The notes: generated by a model from the letters alone, not told the origin. DNA of 64,000 nt from Enoplolaimus lenunculus (GCA_030248215.1 JASANG010002204.1:1-64000); one strand, 5' to 3'; numbered from the stretch's first letter, positions 1-11,399 are shown. Translations and numbers: made by a program.

Positions 1-726
1 AAACAACCTATGATCTGTCTTGTTCACTGCACGAGCGGTACACAAAGCGCCCGGTTGTAGAAAAGCCGGCATATAAATCCGATCTATACGAGACTGACTT
101 CCATGAATGTCTGAAAGAAAAGTAAAAAAGTCGTTTTTATTTGGATGTGTCTCCCTAAAAACATCAGATATCACCAACAGTTCCTTCAAACAATAAAGCT
201 CTCTCAGGCCTTGCTGCTGATCATATGACGGCCGTGATCGGTCCAAAACCGGGTCCTCAACTAAGTTAAAATCACCCAACATAATAACACATTTATAATC
301 AAACCAAAACGAATTTTGCACTTGTTGCATCAGCTGGTTGAAAAAAACTACTCGCTGCTCGCCGTTCGCGGGAGCATAAATACCAATTAAGAAAAAAGAA
401 AGAGAGCCAATACTAAAAGCAATCGTGACCGCCCTACCCTGAATATTAAAAATGTTTTCAATTTGACCAACAGGAGCTGTCCTATTTATAAGGACCGTTA
501 CCCCTGTTTTACTATTCTCCTCGCTTGCGAAACTGTGAAATATTTTAAAATTGCGTGAGAAAATTCTATCAAAAATCTCTGCATCCCAGTTGTTTTTAAA
601 ATGTGTCTCTTGCAGACAAATCAAATCCAAATCTTTTATCCTTTCAAAAACTATCGACACTTTTCGAAAATGCTTAATGGATCTGCAATTTAAACTGGAA
701 AAAGAAAAGAAATTTGGCAGATCCAT
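1..726 (-). CDS. LINE ORF2, N-terminal APE-type endonuclease (truncated by window edge)
   Basis: Non-LTR retrotransposon ORF2 start. From the ATG at 726 the minus strand stays open for 242 codons to base 1 with no stop. It shows the endonuclease/exonuclease/phosphatase signature in order: LNCRS near the start, LICLQETHF (magnesium-binding Glu), GIYAPANGEQ, VIMLGDFNL (catalytic Asp/Asn), SRIDRIYMPAF and TDHRLF at the edge (catalytic His). In LINEs this domain nicks the target to prime reverse transcription; the RT domain is expected left of base 1 and is not visible. The preceding ORF (782-1450) is in another frame, 55 bases upstream, so the two are separate cistrons. No internal stop is seen, so the copy may be young. 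The family is certain; the clade (CR1/L2/Jockey-like) is not. Confidence 0.9.
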   Translation of the reverse strand, partial: MDLPNFFSFSSLNCRSIKHFRKVSIVFERIKDLDLICLQETHFKNNWDAEIFDRIFSRNFKIFHSFASEENSKTGVTVLINRTAPVGQIENIFNIQGRAVTIAFSIGSLSFFLIGIYAPANGEQRVVFFNQLMQQVQNSFWFDYKCVIMLGDFNLVEDPVLDRSRPSYDQQQGLRELYCLKELLVISDVFRETHPNKNDFFTFLSDIHGSQSRIDRIYMPAFLQPGALCTARAVNKTDHRLF

Positions 727-781
727 ATTGACTCTCTTTCATATCAATTTAAGGCATGTAAAACAAAAAAAAAATGCACGT

Positions 782-1450
782 TCACATTGCAATGTTTGGC
801 TTTTTGCCACTAATCACATCTGACTCTTCATACAACCGCTTAACACCTGTAACGCGAGAAGATATATCAGACGATGTGCTTACTGTTCTCACCTTTCGTA
901 ACATAATGTGTTCTCGCACAAGAGTCTGACAGTCACCATTTAAGTTTAAACTGCCAGGACGCCAGGTAACTCTATTTTGAGCTCGATTATCAGAGTGTCC
1001 ACGGCCGCAGCTCCAAGGCCCCGGCCCAGGTACAGTCTCAACCAATAGACCCTCTGTTGACAATAGTGTGCGCCCAATCACATCACATTGTTGTGCTCGT
1101 GCAAAACAAATCGTATAAATTAATTCGAAAACGATACACAAATAATGTAACGTTGTGCCCGGCCAAACTATCTGACTATGTAAAAATTTTATTGATTTAG
1201 GATCGTCTGTTCCCCAAACCTTCTCTTCGATATCTTTGCGACCACTGAATCTCGCCTTCCACACTGCGACAAATTTTTCAGGAGATGAGAAAGACTCGCC
1301 CCAAACAGATACTGGATTGTCAACATGGAAATTCGAAAGACGATAATTGCTTGGATGTTTCGAATCAAAAAATGTTTTAACGTCTTCACCCTCAGGGTGA
1401 AATGGCGGAGACATCTCAGTAGAGAAAAGACTTAATGCTTCACTACTCAT
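782..1450 (-). CDS. NADAR-domain (YbiA-like) protein in LINE ORF1 position
   Basis: A 222-residue intact ORF with a recognisable NADAR domain. Visible signatures are RLSNF (residues 37-41, matching the LSNFY motif), SSPEKFVAVWKARF (55-68, matching the SxExxxQxxKAxxF motif), DDPKSIKFLHSQIV, LLSTEGLLVE, and PWSCGRGHSDNRAQNRVTWR (matching the WGxG-RAQ-TWRG block), then a helix ending VREHIML. NADAR enzymes are N-glycosidases acting on riboflavin-pathway intermediates or on ADP-ribosylated guanine. The first Gly of the usual WGIG is replaced (WSCG), so activity is unproven. It lies directly upstream of, and on the same strand as, the LINE endonuclease, which is the normal ORF1 place. No zinc knuckle or RRM of a usual ORF1 is seen. 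A host gene beside a LINE is possible but less likely. Confidence 0.75.
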   Translation of the reverse strand: MSSEALSLFSTEMSPPFHPEGEDVKTFFDSKHPSNYRLSNFHVDNPVSVWGESFSSPEKFVAVWKARFSGRKDIEEKVWGTDDPKSIKFLHSQIVWPGTTLHYLCIVFELIYTICFARAQQCDVIGRTLLSTEGLLVETVPGPGPWSCGRGHSDNRAQNRVTWRPGSLNLNGDCQTLVREHIMLRKVRTVSTSSDISSRVTGVKRLYEESDVISGKKPNIAM

Positions 1451-2239
1451 AGATCATCACAAACAATAGATATTTGGCAGAGTACAACCGAGGCTGCCTC
1501 CGGCTCCGGCAAAAAATCGGCCTCCGGCGCCGGTAGAATTTTTGCCGGAGGTTCCTACAATTTCGGTAGTAAAATTTTGCATCTGTTTAGCGCGTTTCGT
1601 TTTACTTTTGTCACAATTTTCAGGAAAGAATTTCCGCAGAAAATTAGCGTAAAACGAAACAACTTTTCAACCAGGATGCAACCGGAGGTGAAAAATACCG
1701 GACCGGAGGTCAAGGAAACTTGCCGGAGCCAGGGGTAGGGCGAAAATTGGGTAGTAAAAATGATGGATATTAATTAGGTAATTGTAGCCAATATCTGCAA
1801 TATGTTGTTGTTAAGTTGTTTGGTTTTACGCTAATCGCTAAAGACATAAATTTGCATAATTGTGCAAAATTTTACTACCGAAGTTGCCGGAATCTCCGAC
1901 AAAAATTCTACCGGAGCTGGATGCAGACCTCCGGTTGTACCCTGTTAATAACATATTGCAGATATTGGCTAAAATTATGTCACTCACACGTTACCATACG
2001 GGCACTCGGCACACAAAATGTCCCCTCACAAAAGAAATTCAATAGCTTGTCCGGCTTATGTTTTATCGAAACCGTTCATTTTCCAATAGTATCACCGCCA
2101 TTCGCGCACATCATAGAGTTTCACGGAAGCTCTGTCCGGACAAGACTGTTTTTCAGTGACACTGTCTAGGACATTGAAATGTTTGAAAAACAGTGTAGCG
2201 AACATTATATTTATGTAATAGACGCATTAGGGACACCTT

Positions 2240-2630
2240 ATCGGGGAAATTCAAATTTGGCGAGAAAATTCAAATTTTGGCTGGAAATTCAAATTTAGGC
2301 GGGAAAATTCAAATTTCGGCGGGAAATTTAAATTTTGGCGGGAAAATTCCGATTTTGGCGAGAAATTCAATTTTTGGCGGGAAAATTCAAATTTTGGCGT
2401 CAAATTCAAGTTTAGGCGGGAAACTTCAAATTTTGGCGGGAAAATTTAAATTGTGGCGGCAAATTCAAATTTAGGCTGGAAAATTCAAATTTTGGCGGGA
2501 AAATTTAAATTTTGGGGAAATTCAAATTTTGGCGGAAAAATTGAAATTTTGGCTGGAAATTGAATTTTTGGCGGGAAACTTAAATTTTGGCGGAAAAATT
2601 CAAATTTTGGAGGGAAATTTTGGCGAACAT
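2240..2630. repeat. Minisatellite, about 17-20 bp unit
   Basis: About 20 imperfect tandem copies of a unit like attcaaattttggcggga. It lies inside the foldback complex, between its arms. Short open frames across it are products of the repeat and not genes. Confidence 0.9.
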
Positions 2631-2840
2631 GCAAAAAGCAACAAAATAACGCAGTAAATTAATTATCTTATTTAGCGCTTTCCGGCGACACCTTTTAGGC
2701 TGTATACAAAGTGTCCGTCAATGCAATAAACTATATGCGGACATTTTTTACTTAGAGATAAAATTTCCGCACACTGTTACGCAATAGAAGTACAGCTAGG
2801 CTTTTTAAAATAGTATAGGGGAGATGGATGTGCAGAGTAA

Positions 2841-2900
2841 ACGTATGGTAACGCAGAGTAAAAACGTATGGTAACGCAGAGTAAAAACGTATGGTAACGT
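2841..2900. repeat. Short tandem repeat, 22-23 bp unit x3
   Basis: Three near-identical copies of a unit beginning acgtatggtaacgcagagta. The last copy runs into the inverted-arm sequence of the foldback element. Confidence 0.85.
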
Positions 2901-3022
2901 GTGAGCGACATTGTTAACCATTATTTTTCTACCTAATTTCACCTCACCTTCATCTTCACCTCCGGCACAAGTTTCGTTGGCCTCAGGCTCTGGTATTTTT
3001 CAACTCCGGTTGCACCCTTGGC

Positions 3023-6000
3023 TTGCAAGAATTAGTTATAGATCTTAACACTGATGCCCTGATTGCTAGTCAATTATTGAAATATATAGTAAAGTAGCAG
3101 TCAAAAAATTTGCTTACTGTTGTATAAAAGTTGTATTGGTCGTCGCCTACGCAAGTTTTGTTAACCTTGGGCTAAAGAATTTTTTAACTCCGGGTACATA
3201 CCACTGTTAGAAATTACCAAATTACAAAGTACGAAGCAAGCAACTTAACCCTTTCTTACACAGAGTTGACTATGAGCAACTCAGCGCAGTGTATACGCAC
3301 AGTGTTTTAACAATTGCAACTCGTATACATAGTAATTAATCACCACAAGACGTGAGAGCCCTCTCGGGTTCGAGCGTCAAGCTCCTATGGCTGAGTGGTG
3401 ATGGTAAACGCATCCCACTCCAGTCACTGGAGTTCGAATCCTAGCATAAAAGTAGGTCTCAGATGAAATAGAAAATATCCATGTAACAAAGGGTTAATAC
3501 TTGCGAAAAATAAATCTGGTGCCTATTCATAGTTGAAAATAGGTTCGGAATTACTAAAGACTACAGTATTTTACTGGCATACAAAAGACTACCAATGAGA
3601 TACATTCGAGATATTGTCAGTTCCCCATTACCACTGCGCCATGCACATAAATTGTTCGAATATTTGTAGGGCCTGTGGAAAGAACAGGGCCGGAACGTTT
3701 TCCTGTAGGGCTATTGAATAGTCAGCCTAAGCTTTAGACTAACTTTTTGCTTAGGCTTAGAAATAGGCTCATCCTTATGCTTAGGAATATGCTTAGCTCC
3801 GGCTCATTTTTCACCTCCCCGTTGCACCAGTATATTTATTCCGAGGAAAATTTTTTCGATTCTTTTAATTTTCACAAAAGATAGACTCCGGGATAAAAAC
3901 TTGTCTGCAACATGTTTTATGTATTTTCCTTGACACAGGCATTTTATGTATTTTCGTTGAAACAGGCATTTTATGTGCATCCCGAACCAATGGTACCGTG
4001 GGAATGACATTAAATCATATTTACAAATCTATACCCAACAAAAGAAAACTGCACAAGAGCACACGAGCAATATCTGAAGTGGAAAGTACAATACTGAGTA
4101 TTTTGTTAGCGAGGAGTTCAACTTCACAGGGCAAATTTTGCAGATATCTCACATTTTGGTCGTATCTATTCCTTATCATATGCCCTACATGTCTATATCA
4201 AAACGACGGCCTTTAGCATAAACAAAGCATACAAGTGTTTACACCACCGAACAACAAAAATCAACAAAATAAACGAGCCGTTATGCAGGGACAGTTAAGA
4301 TTAGGTCTAAACCTTTGTTACACTTGTCGCAAAAATGGAATAATTTCTACACTCAAAGCTAATTAAGTACACAATCTGCACTTTTCGGCGATTTCCTAGC
4401 TTAATCCTTATCAAAACATTGAACATGTTTTTGACTCAATGACTATTAGTATTATTTACAAATATTACATCACAAACAAAAGGACACATTACATCAAAAA
4501 TGCACATTGAAACAGATGCAGAATATGACTTACATATGACTTTAACATTAGCCTAAGTTTTAAGTTTTGTGGCTGCGACTTAAGTTAGTATTTTACAGGG
4601 TTCCACCGGAATTCTTTCACATGTGCTTTATCTGCACATTTCTCACATTATTTTAAAGCGTTCGACTCATGCCTTTGTAGAACATGGAAACTTGCTATTA
4701 AAACGCGAAACAGTCGACGAACAGCGTATTTTATTTTCGATTACAGTTAATTACCAGTAATTCGGTGGTGCAATGTACGTATTTGCAATTCCAGTTCCTG
4801 TTCCGATGAAAAAATGAATTCGTGTTCCTGTTACTGCTTCCTTCGAAACTAATTTCTCCAAATATGCATGTACGAGCCAAAATCCAGCTAGCATTTACAA
4901 TTATATACACATAATATAGAAGTATAAATTAAGCAAGTAAGCTACGAATGAAAAATGGCATACTTTACACTAAGTTAAACTGAATTCACACAGCGGCAAA
5001 CAGCTATAAGATATATAGTCATCCAATACTAAATAGAAATCGGAATCTTACGTACGCAGCTTATTAATGCAGTAGTGACAAATCAATTTTTGCTCAGCCG
5101 ACACTTACGTGAAGAACAAAACGCTAACTGAAAGCTGAAAACATGAATCAACAATTCCGCAACAAGAAACATTGCAAAAGGCATTCGCTTAAAGTGCGGT
5201 CTGTAATGGATTTTTCTCTTGAACACGTCTGCCTCAATTTTACGCTTAGGCTTACACTTCTCTCATATTTGCACTTAAGCATAGAACAACCTTACCTACC
5301 CATAAGCCTACGCGTTTTTAGCTTTAAAGTTACACAGCATTTTTCGCTTAGCAAATCCAACATTAAACACACAGAACGGTGTTAAAATATTTATATACAC
5401 GAGTAGTTTACAGTGTCATATTGAAAGATTGAGATAAAACAGTCATCAGATGGATTTACGAATATTCCATTACCATTGTCATGCTATACCAATCTGAAAC
5501 ACGAAACACACAAATATGTTAAATTTTTAAACACCTAAATATAAAAAACTGAAGCGTAAAAAACACTTGTTTAAAATAACAAATTCCTATATATTCCGAG
5601 AGCAATTTGTTATTTACGTCTTAACATATTAATGCCTTACCAGGTTTCTTCCATGCTCCACTGTGTTTGGTATTCTTCTGGGGCAAAGGCAACTTGCTTG
5701 CTATAAACAAAACCACAATTAAATTTTGTTCAATATCGCAATTTTTGGAAATGAAATTTACACATTCGTTTCACTTTATCACAATAACCATGAACATAAA
5801 TACATACAGCATTTTACGCTCGTGTTTAAAAGTTAAAATATTCACATATCAAAGCAACTTCCGCTTTAGCCACCAAGACTTTACCAGCAGTTAAAGCAAA
5901 AATCAAAAATTTACCTTAACGCTCGACATGAAAAAAAGACGATGCGTTTCAGCTTTTTGTTGTAAAAGAAATAATTGAACGACCAAATTGCTCCGTCAGA

Positions 6001-7129
6001 TGAAAATGGATCAGAGGTATAGTCTTGTGTATAGATGTATGTGCTAAACAAAAAAAGCAAAGCTCAATGTCTAATTACTAAACCTGACATTCGTAAAGTT
6101 CGAAAACGTACACATGAGGGGCGGACCGTTTTTTCACGAAATGGCAACAGAACAAGTGTAAGCTTCGGGCAAGTTTTTTTGTTCAGACGTAGGATTAAGC
6201 TTAGGCTACGTTATAGACGAATCCTTACGTTTAGGCATAAGATAGTCCAGGTTTTTTCAAGAACACCTTACCAACAATCTTTAAGACAAATCTCTTTATC
6301 GATCGAAGACCATAAAGCGTTGCGAAGTTGAGACCCGTAACCATCGAGAATTGGACTTAATTTACTGTCCACAATCACCATTACTGCCTGAAATGACGAA
6401 CAAATGATGCATATTACAGTCAGGCGTGCTTGCGACGCTACAACTCGGATTCCGCTCAGTATAAACAATGTTAAGAGATACTGGCAAAAGGTTAAGCTTT
6501 AATAAGGCTAAAGCAAATATACCACTTCGCAGCGTTGATTTAAACTATAGCTACAGTTAATCAGAAAAAGAACAGGACACTCTAAAATTTTCCAGTGATC
6601 AAAAGATGCCCGTGAAAACATAACGCCGTGGTAAACAAAAGAAAGCCAACAACTAGCAAGAAAGCCAATAACTACTAAGTCTACACGACTAAATCGAATA
6701 ATCCAAAATGTTTGGTTATTGTCACATAATGCATGTTATGTTCGCGCCGCATATTTCATATTCTTGTCCATGAAGCTAGCTTGCGCTTTACCTATGGCCG
6801 AGTATACGGTTCTGGTATCCGGTATAAACGTACCGTATACCGGATATCTACGGTTGTAGTGCCGAATGTCACAAATCTGCTTTTTTCAAGTGAGCACCTT
6901 TAACATCTTGCTGTGATTACATTTTTGCGTGAGTCAAGATGTTCAAGTTTTCATACATTTTCAGCTACTTTTAACTTATGTAAGCGAGCAAGAGTTAAAT
7001 GTATTTTTTGCATTAAACAATTTCAGTTTATCAGCACCAATCATAAACTATATAACAGACCAAAACCTTGAACATAATAAACCAGTCGTAGTGGGACTAC
7101 ATTTATTGAGCGAAGCTCGAACACACGTA
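3023..7129. other. Intergenic stretch, no gene recognised
   Basis: No exon with credible protein similarity. It holds one tRNA-like dispersed repeat (3354-3460), clusters of degenerate TTAGGC-like hexamers (about 3725-3800, 5235-5260, 6165-6250), and a small foldback of ccggtata motifs at 6790-6860. Related ccgg-rich pieces occur near 8040-8070 and 8640-8670. Confidence 0.6.
3354..3460 (+). repeat. tRNA-like SINE-type repeat (copy 1)
   Basis: It contains an A-box-like tggctgagtggt (about 3388-3399) and a near-perfect B box ggagttcgaatcc (3429-3441), spaced as in a Ser/Leu-type tRNA. No clean acceptor stem can be drawn, so this is a tRNA-derived repeat and not a functional tRNA. The whole block, including the preceding gggttcgagc and agctcct, recurs on the opposite strand at 31025-31120. 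Confidence 0.65.
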
Positions 7130-8030
7130 AGCAATTAAGGTAATATGCAAATTAGTTGTTAGCTAACTATTCTTTTGTCGGTTTTGGAGGTTTGTAAGCA
7201 ATTTCCTCAGATTCCTCGCACCCAAAAACCCTTCAGCCACCCTAATAATTTTTGGAATAGTTTAAAAATTCCTAATTTTGTCTTGTCAATTAAGCTAATA
7301 TGCAAATTAGCTATTAGCTAACTATTCAATCATCGGTTTTGGAGGTCTGTAAACAATTGATACAGGTTCCTCGCACCCAAAAACCTTCAGTAAACCCTAA
7401 TAATTATTGAAATAATTTAAAAAGTCCTAGTTTTGTCTTGTCAATTAAGCTAATATGCAAAATAGCTATTAGCTAACTGTTCAATTATCGGTTTTGGATG
7501 TTTGTAAGCCATTTATTCAAATTCCTCTCATCTAAAAACCCTTTAGTGCTGAAATTATATTGCTTTTAACCGTAATAATTAGCGAAATATTGTAAAAAGT
7601 CCTAATTTAGGCTTATAAACTATGCTAATATGCAAATTATGTATTAGCTAACTGCTCAATTATCGGTTTTGGAGGTTTGTAAACAGTCTACGCAGATTTC
7701 TCGCACCCAAAAACCCTTTAATGCTAAAATTAGATTGCTTCTAACTGTAATAATTAGTGAAATATTGTGGAAAGTCCTAATTTAGGCTTAATTAATTATG
7801 CAAATTAGCCTGTAGCTAATAAACGGCTTAAAATTTTAAAACCCCAATGCGAGGTTAACACCCCTGGATAATTGGCTTTCAAAAAAAAAGTTTATCAAAA
7901 TCGGTTCAGGCGTTCCTGAGATTCTTTTCGGACGGACAGACGGACATCCACCTTTCGACCCCCAAGTACAAAACATAAAACGCTTCGCGAAACTCCGAGC
8001 TTCGCTCAAGTGCAACGAAAAAAACATAAC
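7130..8030 (+). repeat. Tandem array of about 155-180 bp unit with conserved 3' tail
   Basis: Four to five head-to-tail units each begin near taatatgcaaattag (about 7142, 7296, 7451, 7622, with a partial one at 7797) and contain ggttttggaggtttgtaa and ctcgcacccaaaaacc. The last leads into a tail with aatgcgaggttaacacccct, atcaaaatcggttcaggcg, a gacggacagacggac stretch and gagcttcgctcaag. The same tail occurs inverted at 15400-15720 and in direct orientation at 25640-25800, so it is a dispersed family. No coding capacity. Confidence 0.85.
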
Positions 8031-9870
8031 ATAGCTATGTATCCGGTTCCTGTTCCGGTAAATCAATATCCGGTAGCATCCTGCCTATGACCATGATATA
8101 GCCTTACTTCAACGCTTGGCACTCGACAAAAGTGTTCACCACGCGCGTCACTGAAATCGTAGTCTGGAAAGCACGTGTTCAGCGTCGACGTTAAATAAAA
8201 CAAAGTTCGACGGCTGATACTGTCACACAGCACCTGTGGCGAGTGTTCGTCCTGTTGCGAACATACAAACTTCATTTAAAAGTTGGCGAAAAAACAATTT
8301 TAGTAATGTTATTTCTGTATTGCTATGTAATATACGTAAATTAATCAAAAACAGGAAATACGAAACCGCACTTAGCTCTACTACTAACACTGTCATCATT
8401 AGATAAAAAGTTCAACTAATTTTTGCATTTACCTCTGATTTGCTGCTGTCAAAATAACTCGTCTGTGGTGAGTTTTGAAACAAAAAATTCACTGTGTGAA
8501 AGTCCTCGTTCACAGGCGGTGATAATGCTTCAAAATCGTGGGGTGAACCGCTCATACCTTTCCAAACGCGTTTGTCTTGCGCAAGCATTTTGCATGAATA
8601 ACTTTCTAGCCTAAAACACAGATACTATACCATAGGCTGCAGCCGGATATTACTTTCCGGCTCCGCAAAGAATCTATATCATGATCCGTTATTTCGGTTT
8701 GTCGGATATCTATAGAATATCGTTGAAATGTACGTCAGCCCTAGTTGCAAACATATATAAGCCAGAACCTTAAAACCAGCAGTTTCACCAAACTATATGT
8801 AGTATGTATGTACATACCTAAATCGCACCTTTCTGCCAACATTAAACCGCAATATGTACCCAAAACTTTTACTGTATTAATCTACACTGTGTACAGATTG
8901 AATAGATCAACATCAACTGCTACCTTGTTTCAAGTCTGCAGTCCAAAGTCTCAACAGACAATGCCGACGCCAAAGCACAAAACGAAGTATTCTCCAAAAG
9001 CTTCATTTTTAATATTGTGACGTTGTGGTTTTAGCACATCAGATAACAACTACTCGCCGCAAGAAAAAACTTTAATGAAGTTCGCCGTGCAATACAGTAG
9101 TAAAAACAGTAGTTCAAACGTTAGGAAGCTTTGTACATCCAAAGATGACTTCCCGGGGCGTTTGTAAATTGAGATTTAATGGGTTCTACCTGAGACTTGA
9201 ACGCCAGCGACGTGGCAGTATACAGCAGAAAAATCAAACAAGCCAACTATAAACAGTTTACTGTAGCAAAGAAACATGAAAATTCCATGGAAAGTTCAGA
9301 ACCGAATTATGCGGCGGTATGTTTATTGCCCGTATAATATGGTGTTGAAAGTTTAAAATATCAACACGGAATCTTGAGTCAGCGTCCAAAAATCTGCAGC
9401 ATTCAGAATCAATCATCACGCAACTCCAATAAAAAGCGATATTCAAATTCTGGCGCTACCAGTAATATAATTACTGCGCTTAATATTATATTTATCAAAT
9501 AAACTTTGTGTAATTTTTACTTAAACAGCTGAAATTAAATAATCAAACATATTAACTTAAGACTTAGGTAGTGCGAGCAGCTGTAAAAGTGGGTGCGACG
9601 CAGGTTTCGACCTCAAGAGTTTAATTTCTTGAAATACTCTGTTAATACAAGCGATAGAGAAGAAATAGTTTGCAGATATCCTGCACCAAATTTCAGGAGA
9701 CACCAAATCACTTTAACAGCCTGCAGAAACCCTATCTGTCATAGGCATGTGAAATATGATTGTCCGTTCGTTATGTGCCGTAAGCACATGAAACAGAATA
9801 CATATGCACTGTATGTAAGCTTGCCTGCAGCATTCGTGTCGACATATACTTGACGATATTGGTTACAGAG
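8031..9870. other. Intergenic stretch, no gene recognised
   Basis: AT-rich sequence. Only small unrelated open frames are seen on both strands, and none shows a family motif or paired splice signals in a consistent phase. Confidence 0.55.
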
Positions 9871-10010
9871 GCGTGCTGCGTGATGCAGTGGTCGAGTGTT
9901 CGTTTAAGGGTCCGTAGGCTTGAAAGCTCGAAACCACCTCGTAACCTTCTTTTTCATCTGCATAGTAAGATGGTCTGATACCCCAAAAGTTCCTACCTAG
10001 ACTGGCACCG
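9871..10010 (+). repeat. tRNA-like composite repeat, partial copy
   Basis: A tRNA-like head (tgatgcagtggtcgagtg) and a shared body (ctcgaaaccacctcgtaacc, tttttcatctg) end in tcctacctagactgg. The same body and end occur in the copies at 10105-11090 on either strand, defining one family. Confidence 0.7.
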
Positions 10011-10104
10011 GTAATTCAGCCGCAAATAAATTCACTGGCTGTCTACACTCGCTGAAACAAAAACCGTAGCTCCTTCGGTATAGGGAAAACATCAGGACAC
10101 TTAC

Positions 10105-10475
10105 CATTACAAAAAATTTTGATATATTCGTGCTCCGCAGTTTCACACTAGAAAGGAACAGGGACTTCAGACCTTTTAACTTAACAGATGAAAAACCGGG
10201 TTACGGGTGGTTTCGAATTATCGACTTATGGATCCTAACGCACACAACCTGCCCTATCATTGCGCCACGTAGGCCGTCTCGCAAACTACTTTTTCATCGA
10301 CTATATCTGTCAACCGTATGCTGCCGGCTAGCATACATACAGTGAGCAGCATTGCATGTGCACATAACGGACAAGCATGTCTCACAAGCTTGCATGCCCC
10401 AAACTTCAACCAGCTCGTGTTTTGACCGTCCATCCTATTTTGTACTGGAGAAGTGGATACCTTGTTGAAAGCGAG
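10105..10475 (-). repeat. tRNA-like composite repeat, full copy A
   Basis: On the minus strand it carries an about 175-bp leader, then a tRNA-like core (ctacgtggcgcaatgatagg, then attcgaaaccacccgtaacc), then a tail (agtccctgttcc). The leader at 10298-10472 forms an inverted pair with 10678-10857. The copy at 10945-11310 repeats the whole arrangement in direct orientation, including the block around tgcgccacgtag. Confidence 0.75.
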
Positions 10476-10519
10476 GTAATTTACCATTGCGATGACGGCG
10501 TCGCCTCCATGGGACATCA

Positions 10520-10625
10520 AACCTTTTTATTAAGCAGCTGGAATAGTGGGTTACGGGTGGTTTCAACCAGCGACCTATGGATTCATAACCAGACGCTATA
10601 TGACTGCGCTCTGATTGTTCCGGTT
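10520..10625 (-). repeat. tRNA-like composite repeat, core-only copy
   Basis: Only the core and tail are present (ataggtcgctggttgaaacc, then cacccgtaacccac). It lies between the two inverted leader arms. Confidence 0.65.
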
Positions 10626-10677
10626 CCTACCTAGTGATATCTGTTACGCCGTGAGCGCAATAATATATTGCCGCGCT

Positions 10678-10960
10678 TTGAACAAGGTATCTAGTCCAAA
10701 ATAGGATGGACGGTCTAGGAACGACCTTGTTGAAAGTTGGGGCATGCAAGCATGTGAGACATGCTTGTCAATATGTGTACATGCTATAAATTCCTGTGTA
10801 CCGTATGTGTGCTAGCCGCCATCATACGGTCGACAGATGTAATCAACAAAGAAAGGTTCGCGATGCGGGCCACATGGCGTAGTGAAAGCATGCATGACTC
10901 CAGTATAAGAGCCGAGGTTCGATTCCCGAAGTGGTCCCCAAGTCAGTCTAGGTAGTAACA
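10678..10960 (+). repeat. tRNA-like composite repeat, full copy B
   Basis: Inverted relative to copy A. The leader is followed by a tRNA-like core with paired acceptor-like ends gggccac (about 10868) and gtggtcc (about 10932) and a strong B box (aggttcgattccc). The D and anticodon arms do not fold well, so it is a tRNA-derived element and not a tRNA gene. Confidence 0.7.
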
Positions 10961-11310
10961 GAGACTTCAGATTTTTTAACATAGCAGCTGGAAAAGCGGG
11001 TGACGGGTGGTTTCGAGGTAGCAAGAGCAACTAATGTATCCTTAGGGAGATGTTCTATTACTGCGCCACGTAGTCCGCCTCGCCAACTAATTTTTCGTCG
11101 ACAATATCTGTCGACCGCATGCTGCCGGCTAGCATACATACAGTGTACATCATTATATTTATTACAAGTGCACATAGCGGACAAGCGTGTCTCACATACT
11201 TACCAGCTGTATTGCGAAGAAAAACATTTTCTCTTAACCGTTTAAAAATAGCAATAATTTGAACCATCTAAACGAGGTAATTTCACCTTTGCAGAGTTCC
11301 GCCACGATGA
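10945..11310 (-). repeat. tRNA-like composite repeat, full copy C
   Basis: Direct repeat of copy A. The block tgcgccacgtagtccgcctc at about 11061 matches 10260-10280, followed by the same atctgtcgaccgcatgctgc leader and a shared gaggtaattt end. It overlaps the tail of copy B. Confidence 0.7.
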
Positions 11311-11399
11311 CCCATTCTAAACGATATATTTCTGAAAAACTATATTTTCACACGAAAATGGTTCTTGTCATAAGTTGAGTTGCCTAGAGTACGACGGTC

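Larger units (their letters stand above)
1480..3022. repeat. Foldback (inverted-repeat) element complex
   Basis: Segments recur in opposite orientation. Bases 1484-1580 reappear inverted at 1863-1943 (ccggnnnn-rich blocks around caaaattttactaccga). Bases 1671-1800 reappear inverted at about 2880-3020. A stretch near 1780-1803 (gccaatatctgcaatatg) is inverted at 1947-1970. More degenerate copies of the same motif set follow at 3130-3200 and 3785-3830. There is no coding capacity. It looks like a nested, non-autonomous foldback DNA element; the exact ends are uncertain. Confidence 0.7.

Noticed and set aside
10860-10940. Possible tRNA gene with pairing acceptor ends and B box
   Set aside because: D and anticodon arms do not fold, the T stem pairs poorly, and the sequence is part of a dispersed composite repeat.
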